Source of the DNA: Malania oleifera
Lineage: Eukaryota; Streptophyta; Magnoliopsida; Santalales; Ximeniaceae
DNA length: 64,000 nucleotides
NCBI RefSeq assembly: GCF_029873635.1
Contig: NC_080420.1
Span: 57,943,457 to 58,007,456, forward strand
Reading direction: 5' to 3'
In this document: positions 11,848-22,755 of the stretch, piece after piece
How positions within the stretch are numbered: position 1 is the first letter of the stretch
How the letters are laid out: every line of letters begins with the position of its first letter
The notes under the pieces: generated by a model
What the model was told of the DNA's origin: nothing
Seen by the model: only the letters and a program-made list of their open reading frames with translations
The model's database searches: none
Position numbers and translations under genes: made by a program

Positions 11848-13361
11848 AAGAGTATTTTCTGAAAAATGATGAAATATGCAGTATAGAAATTTTTTACCCA
11901 GAAAATTGAACAATGTGAAATGACATATATATATATATATATATGTATTATTATGAAATGAATTTTGAAATGTGAATATTAAAAATGGGAATATTGTAAT
12001 GTAAATTGTGCAATATAAATATTGAAATGTGGAAATTGAAATGTGAACATTACAAAGTGTGAAAGCTATAATGGGATCAGTAAATACTGGAAAATGTGAA
12101 CACTGCAAAGTGCGAAAGCTGTAGTGGGATCATTAAAATATGATTGATGAAATGTCAATACCGCATAATGATTGGGAGTATATGGTAATGATAACCCTAA
12201 CGGATGGTTATGGAAGCCCTAATTATGGGTTGTGATATTAAGCACGGTACCGTTGCTAAAGGTGTTAGTGCAACCACACGATCTCGTGGAGAGTATGGTG
12301 TGGGCAGTCGACTAAACTGTTTAGTAGAGTTGTTGTGCCCTCTGAATCCGAATCAAGGCTATAGGTCGGCCAGTCGTACTACAGACGCATGGATGGATTT
12401 CCATTTTAATCTAACCAAGTAGGCCAACTGCGGTTAGATCCAACCTCCAAGCCGCACAACCCTATTCATAGGGGGGAGCATGACGTGGAAAAGAGATCCT
12501 CAGGGTAGCCATGATTTACAGATGCAATGTTGGTACTGAATACCAAGGATACTCATGTGTTGGATAGTGAAATTGAAAAATAAATATGTGTGAGTTAATA
12601 ATACAAATAATTGAAGCGAAGTAAAACTCTCTACTTGAGGGCTTACTGAGTAAGGTGAGTGCCCTGATAGGTATCAGATGTAACCATACCTAACTGCATA
12701 ATGTACTAGGGCAGAGGGAAGCTACTTGTATAGGCAGGTAATCTTCCCTATTCTCAGGAACTTTGCTGGTAAACTTGGGTTGCGTGTGAATGATTTTGAA
12801 AATGGAATTAAAAGCTTATGAAAACTTATGTTTTATATCTGTATGATTATGAATGAATATCAGTTATTTTCTCAGATAATATGATAATTTAAAAGAGTAT
12901 ATTATGATATGATGAAACTCATATTGCCACACATTGTAAATAATTTATTCCGTATTACTGATATGTGTCTCACCCAAATATCTAAATATTTCAGGAAGTT
13001 GTGACAGAGCAGATGATAGAGCTCCGGGATAGTGGGGAGTTGGTACCCTGATATACAGGGTGAGTGCTTTGAACCAGGGATGTGTGTGTTTCCCTAAGAT
13101 GTTTTGTTTTTTGGGAATGTGTAAAACATATATGTAGATATGGATGATTTAGTACTCTGGGTAATTTGATTCTGGATGATATGTATATTATGTCTTCCGC
13201 TATTAGGTTAATATAAATAAAATGTTTGTTTACTCGGTACCCAATGCGGGTCGGATCATGTGAGAGGTATCAGAGTTGTTGACGTGGACGATATGTGATA
13301 ATTAATGTGTATGATTTAATTATTACTGTAAAAAAATTGGTATGAAAATTAGAGTGTCACT
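10734..13361 (+). mobile_element. Gypsy-1 5' LTR
   Basis: Aligns along its whole length with the LTR at 17729-22755. Shared blocks include ATGACCCCAAAAATTGTATG at the start, the CTCTCTCACAGTGCATCTCAC leader region and the ATTTCAGGAAGTTGTGACA block near the end. A (TA)n run lies at about 10770-10807. It ends at about 13361, four bases before the primer-binding site. It lacks the ycf2 and Copia insertions of its partner. Confidence 0.9.
11714..11945 (+). repeat. Tandem duplication between (AT)n runs, only in the 5' LTR
   Basis: The segment from TATTGAAGAGTATTTTCT to GTGAAATGACATATAT is present twice (from about 11730 and about 11845), separated by an (AT)n run. The 3' LTR has this segment once, at about 21232-21340, where the following repeat is a (GTAT)n run. 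The duplication therefore arose in this LTR after integration. Confidence 0.85.
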
Positions 13362-13364
13362 TTT

Positions 13365-13376
13365 TGGTATTAGAGT
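13365..13376 (+). other. Gypsy-1 primer-binding site
   Basis: TGGTATTAGAGT, an imperfect complement of the initiator tRNA-Met 3' end, lies directly after the 5' LTR. The leader from here to gag (13377-13876) shows no reading frame of note. Confidence 0.75.
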
Positions 13377-13876
13377 CTAGATTGCTAGGTTCTGCAGACT
13401 TTAGTAAACAGCGGAATGCAATACCAGAGTATAGGGATAGATTGTGAGGAGAATAGGAGAGGGGTAGATTGAGATATGAGTCAGTTGTTGTTAGTGGAAG
13501 AGATTTGGAATTTAGGGTTCTATCTTGCAGCTTGGAGGCAGAAAATTTCGTGATTGTTTCTATGATTTTCCTAGGGTGATGACTTCAGGAAACCATAGAT
13601 ACTATCGTCGGTTCTTGTTTCTGAGTGGTAGGACTGGATCTTAAATTGGGATTGAGGATGATATGATGAATGGTTATAGAAGAATTTTTCATGAGTTATA
13701 ATTAGATAAGTGTATTGGTTGCATGATAGTAATTGAGTTCCGAGACTGGTTATTCCCTTTTCAGGATAGACCCTAGGAATAACAATGTAAATACTAAAAT
13801 TAGTGGCAACGAGGGGGCTTTCAGCATAGGTGGCAGTGACCTTGAGTAGGTGTTGTGTAGTACAGGCTAGCAGGTC

Positions 13877-15394
13877 ATGGCAGGGGTTGTGTGGAACTAT
13901 GGGGAACAGAACTATCCATCAGCTGACCCGTGCTGCACTGTCGAGCAATTTATCTACATGAATCCCTCGACTTTTATGGGGAGAGAAGATCAAATCATTG
14001 TGAAGGAATGGATCCAAGAGATGGAAGATATATTAGAAAATCTCCGCTATGTAGACGAGCAGAAAGTTCTGTATGCAGTTTTGAAAATGACTGGGGAGGC
14101 CAAGCATTGGTGGATGTCGATAAAGCTATTTGAAGAATAAAGGCCAGAACTAGCAACTCTAACATGAAACCATTTTAAGAAAATTTTCTATGATCAATAC
14201 ATTCACTCTTCTACCATATATGCCTAGGTAGAGGAGTTTATGAATCTGAACCAGAGGAAGAGATTTATGCCTCCTAAATTTCAAGCAGGTACTAGTAAGG
14301 GGCCTTGGAGTAGATATGGTGGCAGTGTAGGCTAGAACCAAGGAATGGGAGATCGAGTGGTACAAGGAAGGTTGATGCCCCCTTTATGTTCCAGATGCTA
14401 TAAGAGACACTCGAGAGAGTGTCAGGTGAGGAAGGTTGTCTATTATCAGTGCCATTAGCTTGGACATATGGTAAGAAACTGTCAAACATCACCAGCGATA
14501 GCATCTTCTCCTCGACCATATAGAGAAGGCTATCAAGCACCTCGAGGCAGACAATAAAGGAATACTTCTCTGATGCAAGTTTATGTACTAACGCTGGGAG
14601 ATACTAAGGCGGCAAGAGATGTGGTGGCAAGTACTATTTCAAAACTATCATTTAAAGTTACTGCTTTGTTTGATACCGGGGCGACTCATTCTTTTATCGC
14701 TCGGGAATATGTTAAGCGGTGTGGGTTTGAACCTTAGCTGTTAGATGTTAGCTTGTTTGTTGCTACGCCAACTGGGGTTGTAGGGATATGCATAAAGGTA
14801 CTCAGGGACTGTCTAGTGGGTATTCGGAGGAGGTCTTTGTTAGCTAATTTGGTGGTTTTAGAGATGCATGAGTTTGAGGTAATCTTGGTGATGGACTGGC
14901 TAGTTGCTAACTATGCCAATATAGATTGTTATCAAAGAGAGGTAGTATTCAGACCTCCAAGAGGACAGAAGTATAGATTTGTGAGGTCATGTGTGCACAC
15001 CCCACCACAATTGTTACCCGCCATTCAGGCGAGGGGGTTGTTTCTAGAGGGTGGCCAAGGATATTTGGATTGTGTGAAGAAGGCATCAGAAGGGGAGTTG
15101 AGGGTTGAGGATATCCCAGTAGTGAGGGGTTTTCCTAATGTATTTCCCAAAGGTTTGCCAGGAGTACCTCTTGATCGTGAGGTAGAATTTGTTATTGATC
15201 TAGTTCTGGTGACAGCACCAATTTCTAAAGCATCATATAGAATGGCACCGGCAACACTAAAAGAGTTGCAAGAACTGTTGGATAAGGAGTTTATTCGGCT
15301 AGCATGTCACCTGGGGAGCGCCAGTATTGTTTGTCAGGAAGGAAGATGGGTTGATGAGAATATGCATCGATTATATATTTCCATGTTTCCATAA
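13877..15394 (+). pseudogene. Gypsy-1 gag-protease-RT(start) polyprotein pseudogene
   Basis: One continuous frame from the ATG at 13877 to the stop at 15392, interrupted by about seven stop codons (14138 is the first). Codons about 30-85 carry the gag capsid pattern (FIYMNPSTFMG ... QKVLYAVLKMTGEAKHWW). Two zinc knuckles follow near 14390-14490: CSRCYKRHSREC is intact, and the second, YYQCH*LGHMVRNC, has lost its first cysteine. The aspartic protease motif FDTGATHSFI is at 14669-14698. A protease C-terminal EVILVMDWL and the RT entry segment (FPNVFPKGLPGVPLDREVEF ... YRMAPATLKELQELLDKEFI) follow. Homology fades just after that, before the RT catalytic core. These are the usual domains and order for a Gypsy element. 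Confidence 0.88.
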
Positions 15395-16754
15395 GTCAGC
15401 AAAAATAGTGGGGACAATGTAATCCTAAACTTAGGATGCCGATAAGAATGTAAGATACTAAATGGGCAACAACTAGACTCCTATGTTCTGTGGAAATTCT
15501 TTATTCCCTAGGAAGTAGGGTCATCACCATAACCTGAAACCAACCATGGGAACAAGATGTCATGGGCATCACGTTGCCAAGTCTTCCGAAGGATCTTATG
15601 AATCAAATAACACTTGAAAGAGTCATCTCTAGCAACTTACTTAGAAGGAAAATCATAATGATACTCGGACCTTTAGCAATCTGCTCTCCAGAAGGAAAAC
15701 CATACATACTAGGACCTGGAGCTTTATCTTTTCACTCTATCCTATGTGAATCCTACTTGGCCAATTTAACAGCTTAGAAATTGGCTCGGTTGGAATTTGA
15801 TTCGTATACAACTTAATGTGAAATATTCTGTGGTTATTTGCAGTTGATTGTGGCTTTTGAAGCTATCTTCAGAATCTGATTCTTCTACCATTAGCAACTC
15901 TCTAGTACAAATAAATGCCACCCTTTCCTTCCTAGTCCATTTTACTTAAGATTTATGCCGCCAGACAATGTCCAATTACTCATCACAGTTAACTAAACAA
16001 CTCCATCTATATTGTATTTTATACCCAAAACCCAAGACATGTTTTTATTGCATATTTGTCCAGTCATTGGAGCAAGATCATGGTTGACTTGAAGTCTGTA
16101 TACCAGGACTTAGACTTGCTATAATTGCAATTCATGTTTTTCATTGAGGATATTTTCCAACTATGTTTTGATACTCAATGTGTGCCACCATAGGTTAGAA
16201 GTTGGGCCTTAAAAACTATTTAAAACAAGAGGAAAAAAAATCCAAGAACCAATTTGGTAGGAAAATGATACTTTACCCTGATTTAAAAATGTAAGCATGT
16301 GCACTAGTTTGACATTGAAAAGAAATTGGGTGATTAGAATTCCAGGGAATGTTTGGAAATTCATATAATTTTTACTCAAACGAATTACAAGTTATGATGA
16401 GAGTTTGAAGTGTCTTTTATACATTTGATCTGACAGGCTAATGATTACACATCCTGGTCTAAGATGTCTCAACAGGTATGTTCTTTGATGAGTATGAGTT
16501 ATTATTGTAACTTCTCTGATTAAAGATGAGGCTAACCATTGGTGGTTATTTATTTATCATACACCTAGTTGATTGATTTTAAAAAGAAAGAGTACTTAGA
16601 GATCCTAATGGAGTGAGGATTTTCTTTCTAACTAACAAGCTCTCATACTTAACATCTTGAGAGCTTAGGGGAAGAATAGAATTTGGGGACATGTCTGGGG
16701 TTTGTAGCAGTGATGAAAGAAACATATAAGTTAACAAATCCCAAACTTTTTTAC
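15395..16754 (+). other. Unidentified sequence inside Gypsy-1
   Basis: About 1.36 kb between the first RT start and a second RT fragment. No long reading frame, TIR or LTR was recognised here. It separates two copies of the same protein segment (RT N-terminus), so it is either an insertion or part of a rearrangement between two Gypsy copies. Confidence 0.5.
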
Positions 16755-17370
16755 CCATAGGTAATGAATTTTTAGATATTCTTCCCAAATGATTTATCAG
16801 GGTTACCTCCAAGAGGAGATTGAATTCAATGTTGATTTGGTACTAGAAACGAAGTCTATGTCAACTGCTTCCTATAGAATGTCATTAATTGAACTAAGGC
16901 AACCTAGGGTGCAATTAGAAGATTTCCTCGACAAGAAATATGTTCGACCTAGTATAACATTATAGGTTGTACCTGTGTTATTCACTAAGAGACATAATGG
17001 GACCTTGAGGTTATGCATTAACCATTGGAAGTTGAAACACGCTACATTAGGAATTGGTATTAACTTCCAAGGATTAGTGGATTATTTGAATAATTGGTAA
17101 AATCCCAAAATTTTTGAAGATTGATTTGCAATTAAATTCCCACTAATTATGATTTGGGAATTACACATCCCAAAGATAGAATTGAGTACACAGTAAGATC
17201 ACTATAAGTTTCTGGTGTTATCAGTTGGGGTTACCTATGCACCTTGCATTTTCATGGTTGTAATGAATCAAGTTATTCAACCATACTTGGATCAATTCAT
17301 TATAATTTTTATGGATGACTTTTGGGGTATTCAAAGACTCAAGAAGAGCATAAACAACATTTGTGATTAA
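16755..17370 (+). pseudogene. Second Gypsy reverse transcriptase fragment
   Basis: Broken translation gives FPNDLSGLPP, EEIEFNVDLVLETKS, YRMSLIEL, LEDFLDKKYVRPS, VLFTKRHNGTLRLCI and finally YLDQFIIIFMDDF. The last carries the RT catalytic F-x-D-D box at about 17305-17316. Several stops and frameshifts are present. The beginning repeats the protein segment already found at 15121-15330 but differs strongly in sequence. This is therefore a different, more degraded pol copy, not the direct continuation. About 340 bases of unclear sequence follow before the polypurine tract. Confidence 0.75.
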
Positions 17371-17715
17371 TTTTTCAAACATTATGAGAGCATCAATTAT
17401 ATGCTAAACATGAAATGTGGGTTCTAGACAACTAATATGAAATCTTTGGGTCATGTCATAATCAAAGGATAGTTATCTATTGATTCTTTTAAGGTTATAT
17501 TGGTGTTAAATCTTTCAAAGACTCAAGATAAAAATTGAAGTTGTTGTATGTTGGTGCTGAAGTAAGGTGTATTAGGACAGGGTGTATAATTCATCGATTT
17601 ATGTTAGTTACCAGTTCTAAAAGAGTGCTTTAAAAAATTAACGCAAAACTTGTTAGGTTAATGATGAATTTTACTTGAAGTTGTATTTAGCAATTTTCGA
17701 GGACAAAATTTTTGT

Positions 17716-17728
17716 AAGGAGGAGAGAA
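17716..17728 (+). other. Gypsy-1 polypurine tract
   Basis: AAGGAGGAGAGAA lies directly before the TGTAATGACC start of the 3' LTR, the expected place of the plus-strand primer. Confidence 0.85.
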
Positions 17729-17880
17729 TGTAATGACCCCAAAAATTGTATGCATGGAAATGTAAAAAAAAATATATAAAAAATGTAATAATAAAAATTA
17801 ATTATTAATTAATTAATTAATTATTAAACTAAATTAATTAAATATTATTAAACTGAATTAAATAAATAAATAATATAATA

Positions 17881-17916
<36 letters not shown>

Positions 17917-17928
17917 GGGTTGAAGGAC

Positions 17929-18131
17929 TGGTGGGATCCTCACGGACAGAAAAAGATTACAGTCAGTTTGATAATGATCGAGTGACATTGCTTCTTCGGT
18001 CCGAACCAAGGAATCCCTTAGATATGATGCAAAATGGATCTTGTTCTATCGTTGATCAGAGATTTCTCTATGAAAAATACGAATCGGAGTTTGAAGAAGG
18101 AGCCCTTGACCCACAACAGATAGAGGATTGA
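17929..18131 (+). pseudogene. ycf2: Plastid ycf2 fragment captured in a Gypsy LTR (NUPT)
   Basis: An open frame starting [16 protein letters not shown], then [20 protein letters not shown] and [14 protein letters not shown], ending DPQQIED, is recognisably an internal part of the chloroplast Ycf2 protein. It is open throughout, unlike everything around it, which suggests a fairly recent plastid-to-nucleus transfer. The 5' LTR reads GGGTTGAAGGA then ATCTTCC..., while here the ycf2 piece follows GGGTTGAAGGA and ends in GATTGAAGGAAGATTG, so the fragment sits between short shared AAGGA-like sequences. Family assignment is from memory of Ycf2. The piece has no start or function of its own. Confidence 0.85.
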
Positions 18132-18750
18132 AGGAAGATTGAATTAAGTTGCAATTGAACCTACGCCTCTCAAACTCTCTCAATTTATCTGCGCTCTCTC
18201 TCATAGTGTCTCTCACTCTCGTCTCTCTCCTCGTCTCCTCTTCCTTTCTCCTCGATTTCATCAGCCTAATGAGCACCAATCGAAAATCTAAAAATACCGC
18301 TAGGCTCCATTCTTCGCCACCGACATATCTACTAGAGCGTATTTGTCATAGGAGCGACATAGGCATATTCCCTGGGGTAAGGTAACTTCTCACTCTTACC
18401 TCAATTTTTCTTAAATCCTAAGTCAAATGGACGATCGGACACCACCACAAGAATCTAGGGACGATTCTATACAAGTCTAGCGGAGCAGATTTCTCATGGG
18501 GTCATCGTAGGTATAGCCCCAAAATTAGGATAAGGGGTTTATTTAAAGATTAATTTTTATTCAATTAGTGTAGATTTTGAAATGTTAAAATATTGGGCAT
18601 TTTAGGATGAACTAGGGTTATTGAATTCAGGGTTCGGATGAGCGTCGCAGGTATGATTTCGGGAACCCTACAGACGTAGTTTAGGAAACCAGGTAAGGGA
18701 AATAAATTATTACAGTTATTTTGAGAACTACTGATTTAGTTAATACGTGA

Positions 18751-21002
18751 TGTTGACTCTCTGAGTCCCATCCTGTTTTGATAATGACAAATCACTTGGT
18801 ATTTGATCTGTGCATTGAGATTGTGAACAGGAACAATATTTAGCATGCACGGAAGGATAGAAAGTCATGGAAGCCATGAAGACTAAAGTATATACATCTT
18901 GGCAAAATCCATGGAACTAAAAGAGTTAAAGAATGAAGATACAAGCGGCAAGTTCAAGATTGTCAAGGGAATGAGTATTTAGAACTGAATGTATTTACAT
19001 ATTTCATCTGATTTAATTTGAGGCTCAAAATATACCCTAGACTGAACTTAGGACTCATGCATCTCATGAACATCTTTAGAGGATATGTATGGACTTAGAG
19101 AGTTTTTAAAACCTCAAAAAATATTTTATAAAAGAGCAAAGAAAGGGAGCAAAAATAGATTTTTGAAAATAAAAAGGAAAATCTAGAAAATGTTCAGTTC
19201 AAAAGACCAAACTCCCTGACCAGTTGTCTGAAGATTCAACTTCAGAAGACCGAAGTTAAGCTCAGTCGTCTGAAGAATTTCTTCAGAAGACCAAAGATTA
19301 AGTTCAGTCGTCTAAAGAATTATTTGAGAAATATAGAAACAGGCAGAAGCTCACCAAAAGACTAAACCCTAACTTCAGTCGTCTGAACCCTCAACTTCAG
19401 AAGTCTGAACCCAAACTTCATACGCTAGACCCTGTGTCCAGGTTAAATTTTTTTTTTAAGCTCTAAGGAACTTCAGTCGTCTGAGCTATAATCCTCATTC
19501 GTCTGAACTTAAAGGAAGATTAAAATTTTGATTTTTAATGAGAGAACACGCGAGTTATTTCTACATCAAGTTGATCCAACTATTAGAAATCATCCTAAGG
19601 GCAAGGTTACCTATATAATCAACATCTAAACCCTAGTGCCCCCAAGAAAAATAACCTTTGGCATACGATTGAGCATATTGTACGTATAGCACAACTTGGG
19701 AGAACTTTGAACACACTGCTAAAGTTTTTACTTGGGATTTCAAACTTTATATGTCAAATTTGAGCTAAGGCTATCTTGATGTTCAAGAGGCAATCTAGCA
19801 ATTGTTGTGCTTTCATTTTGGTATTTAGGTTTTGTAAATTGATTTGCTTGTTAATATTTATTCTCATGGAACTTTTCATCTAAATTGATTTGCTTGTTAT
19901 TATTTATTCTCAAAGAGTTTTTCATCTCAAAATCCATTATTGAATATTAGTTCAAAGATTGATCTTGAGTGTGCTTATATTAAATTGTTTTGACAAGATC
20001 ACTATTTGAGAAAAGTTTTCGCCATTGGTTAAATGGTTTTGATTCAAGTGTGTATTCAGTTAAAGACTCGATATTTTTGATATTACAAAACCACTTGATT
20101 AAATATCCTTAGTGTTCATAACTATATATATTATTGAGGGATATTTTCTGAAAAATATTATATTAGGTTGTTTGATCTTTGGAACTTATATCATATATAT
20201 ACATATATTTTCATATTACAAAAATCATATTGTGTTTGGATATTTGGAAGAAAACTTATTGATTTAGATCTTTACAATATTTGAGGCAAATTTTTTTTTT
20301 TGGGATCACATTTGGTATTTATGCATCTAATAAGTTGAACTAGAATCCTAATTTCTCCAAAGCATTTATTTATAAAATCATTTTAGGGAGATATTGATTT
20401 AAAAGGTAAATTTGTGAAGCATATTATTCATATAACGATCTTATCGTTACATACATACTAAGCTTCAAGTTTTATCATATGGATATGTGTTAGGTTTTCA
20501 ATTGTACTCACTAGCTTTGTTAGAAATAATATTGAGTTGTTTTGCATATTTGAAATTCTATATTGTAATCACGGTTCGGGTTGTGAATTGGGTGAGGAGG
20601 AAGTTGTGCCTCTTGTAAGCAACAGATGTAAAGGAAACTCCGTCCCGGTTAAAGGAGCAAAGATTTAGTGGAATCCTTAAGTGGGTTGCTTAAGGCGAGG
20701 ACGTAGGCCGGGTTGGCTGAACCTTGTAAAAATTGTGTTTGCCTTCTCTCTTCTTTTACTCCTTTTATTTTCCACAACGCATTTCAATATCTATCTTGCA
20801 TGTGTATATTGAATAACCCCACACGCACTTGACAATTAATTGGGTGAAAAGAATTCATTGATATGATAATTTAAATCAATCTTTAACTCCTGCAATTAAG
20901 TTATTAAATATAAAAATAGATTAAGTGGTAAGTAATATTAAAGGTTTTTAAAAAATACCCAATCCACCCCCCCCCCCTCGTGTGATTACACCTAAAGTAA
21001 CA
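18751..21002 (+). mobile_element. Solo LTR of SIRE-like Copia (family C), plus orientation
   Basis: Begins TGTTGACTCTCTGAGTCC and ends AAAGTAACA. It is flanked by CGTGA (18746-18750) and CATGA (21003-21007), a 5-bp target duplication with one change. Removing it restores the uninterrupted LTR sequence seen in the 5' LTR near 11398. It has the CTGTTTTGATAATGACAAAT subterminal block, GGCGAGGACGTAGGCCGGGT at about 20695, and a C run at 20966-20978 shortly before the end. It is 2252 bp long with no internal coding region, so it is a solo LTR left by LTR-LTR recombination. Confidence 0.92.
19205..19510 (+). repeat. CTTCAGTCGTCTGAAG-type palindrome cluster in family C LTR
   Basis: Repeated near-palindromic units such as TCAGTCGTCTGAAGA and CTTCAGAAGACCGAAG occur about ten times in the 5' half of the solo LTR. 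The opposite-orientation family C LTR has a related cluster at about 32570-32760, with the cores changed to forms such as CTTCAGGCGCCTGAGG and GGCGACCGAAC. Confidence 0.75.
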
Positions 21003-21313
21003 CATGAAAATGAGTATATGATATTTTGCTTGAAATTATTATGATATGAATATCAGATAAAGTTGTGTGGCATATGTGAAACATTGATATGTTTATAGGA
21101 AAATGATTATGAAATGAAAGATATGTTTCATTAAGAAATATTGAAACACTTGAATTATGATATATGCTAGTATGTGAATGAAATGAATCTATGTTTTATT
21201 GAGAAACATTGAAACGAGGATAATATATATATTGAAGAGTATTTTCTGAAAAATGATGAAATATGTAGTATAGAAATGTTTTTACTGGAAAATATTGAAT
21301 AATGTGAAATGAG

Positions 21314-21345
<32 letters not shown>

Positions 21346-22755
21346 TATTATGAAATGAATTTTGAAATGTGAATATTAAAAATGGGAATATTGCAATGTA
21401 AATTATGCAATATAAATATTGAAATGTGGAAATTGAAATGTGAACATTGCAAAGTGCGAAAGCTGCAATGGGATCATTAAATATTGGGAAATGTGAACAT
21501 TATAAAATGCAAAAGTTGCAGTGGGATCATTGAAATATGATTGATGAAATGCCAATACCGCATAATAATTGTAGGTATGTGATAATGTTAGCCCTAGCGG
21601 TTGGTTATGGAAACCCTAATGATGGGTTGTGATATTGAGCCCGGTACTGTTGTTAGAGGTGTTAGTGCAACCACACAGTCTCGTGGAGAGTGTGGTGTGG
21701 GTAGTTGACTGAGCCATTTAGTAGAATTATTGTACCCCCTGAGTTCGGATCAGGGCTATAGGTCGTCTAGTCATACTATAGACGCATGGATGGATTTCCA
21801 TTTTAATCTTACCGGATAGGCCAACTACGATTAGATTCAGCCTTTAAGCCTCACAACCCTATTTATGGGGGGAAGTATGACATGGAAAAGAGATCCTCAG
21901 GGTAGCCATAAGTTACAGACGCGATGTTGGTACTGAGTACCAAGGATACTTATGTGTTGGATGGTGAAATCGAAAAATGGATATGTGTGAGTTAACAACA
22001 CAAATAATTGAAGTGAAGTAAAACTCTCCGCCTAAGGACTTACTGAGTAAGGTGAGTGCCCTAATAGGTATTAGATGTTGTCATACTTGGCTGCATACCA
22101 TATTAGGGCAGAAGGAAGCTACTTGTATGGGCGGGTAATCTTCCCTATTCTCAGGAACTTCGCTGGTAAACATAGGTTGCGTGCGAATGATTTTGAAAAT
22201 GGAATTAAAAGCTTATGAAAGCTTGTGTTTTATATCTATATGATTATGAGCGTATATCAGTTATTTTCTCAAATAATATGATAATTTAAAAGAGTATATT
22301 ATGATATGATAAAACTCATATTGCCATACACTATAAATAATTTATTCCATCTTACTGAGATGTGTCTCACCCAAATATCTAAATATTTCAGGAAGTTGTG
22401 ACAAAGCAGATGATAGAGCTCCGGGATAGTGGGGAGCTGGTACCTTGATATACAGGGTGAGTGCTTTGAACTAGGGATGTTTGTTTCACTTGGATGTATT
22501 GTTTTTGGGGAATGTGTTAAACATATATGTAGATATGGATGATTTAGTACTCTGGGTAATTTTATTCTAGATGGTATGTATATTATGTCTTCCGCTATTA
22601 TGTTAATATAAATAAAATGTTTGTTTACCCGGTACCCAATGCGGGTCAGGTCATATGAGAGGTATCAGAGTTGTTGATGTGGCCGATATGTGATAATTAA
22701 TGTGTATGATTTAATTATTATAGTTAAAAAATGGTATGAAATTCGAGGCATCACA

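Larger units (their letters stand above)
10734..22755 (+). mobile_element. Gypsy-1 LTR retrotransposon with 5-bp target duplication
   Basis: Two LTRs (10734-13361 and 17729-22755) flank a decayed interior. The outer borders TGAAATGACCCC (5') and GGCATCACA (3') are bounded by AAAGT at 10729-10733 and at 22756-22760, a perfect 5-bp target duplication. The interior holds a primer-binding site, a gag-protease-RT pseudogene, an unidentified 1.3-kb stretch, a second RT fragment and a polypurine tract. The element has inserted into CACTA-b. Its 3' LTR contains a plastid fragment and a solo Copia LTR. Confidence 0.92.
17729..22755 (+). mobile_element. Gypsy-1 3' LTR, interrupted by ycf2 fragment and solo LTR
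   Basis: Starts TGTAATGACCCC and ends CATCACA before the AAAGT target duplication. Without the solo Copia LTR (18751-21002) and its duplicated 5 bp it is about 2.77 kb, against about 2.63 kb for the 5' LTR. Most of the excess is the roughly 200-bp plastid piece. The early part has an AT-rich run (17760-17912) with TTAATTAA repeats and (AT)n. Confidence 0.9.

Noticed and set aside
12204..12422. 72-codon plus-strand frame in the Gypsy-1 5' LTR
   Set aside because: The frame is not kept in the matching part of the 3' LTR (about 21600-21820), and no domain is seen.
17931..18131. Functional ycf2 gene
   Set aside because: Only about 66 codons of an over 2000-residue plastid protein are present, without start or promoter, inside a Gypsy LTR.
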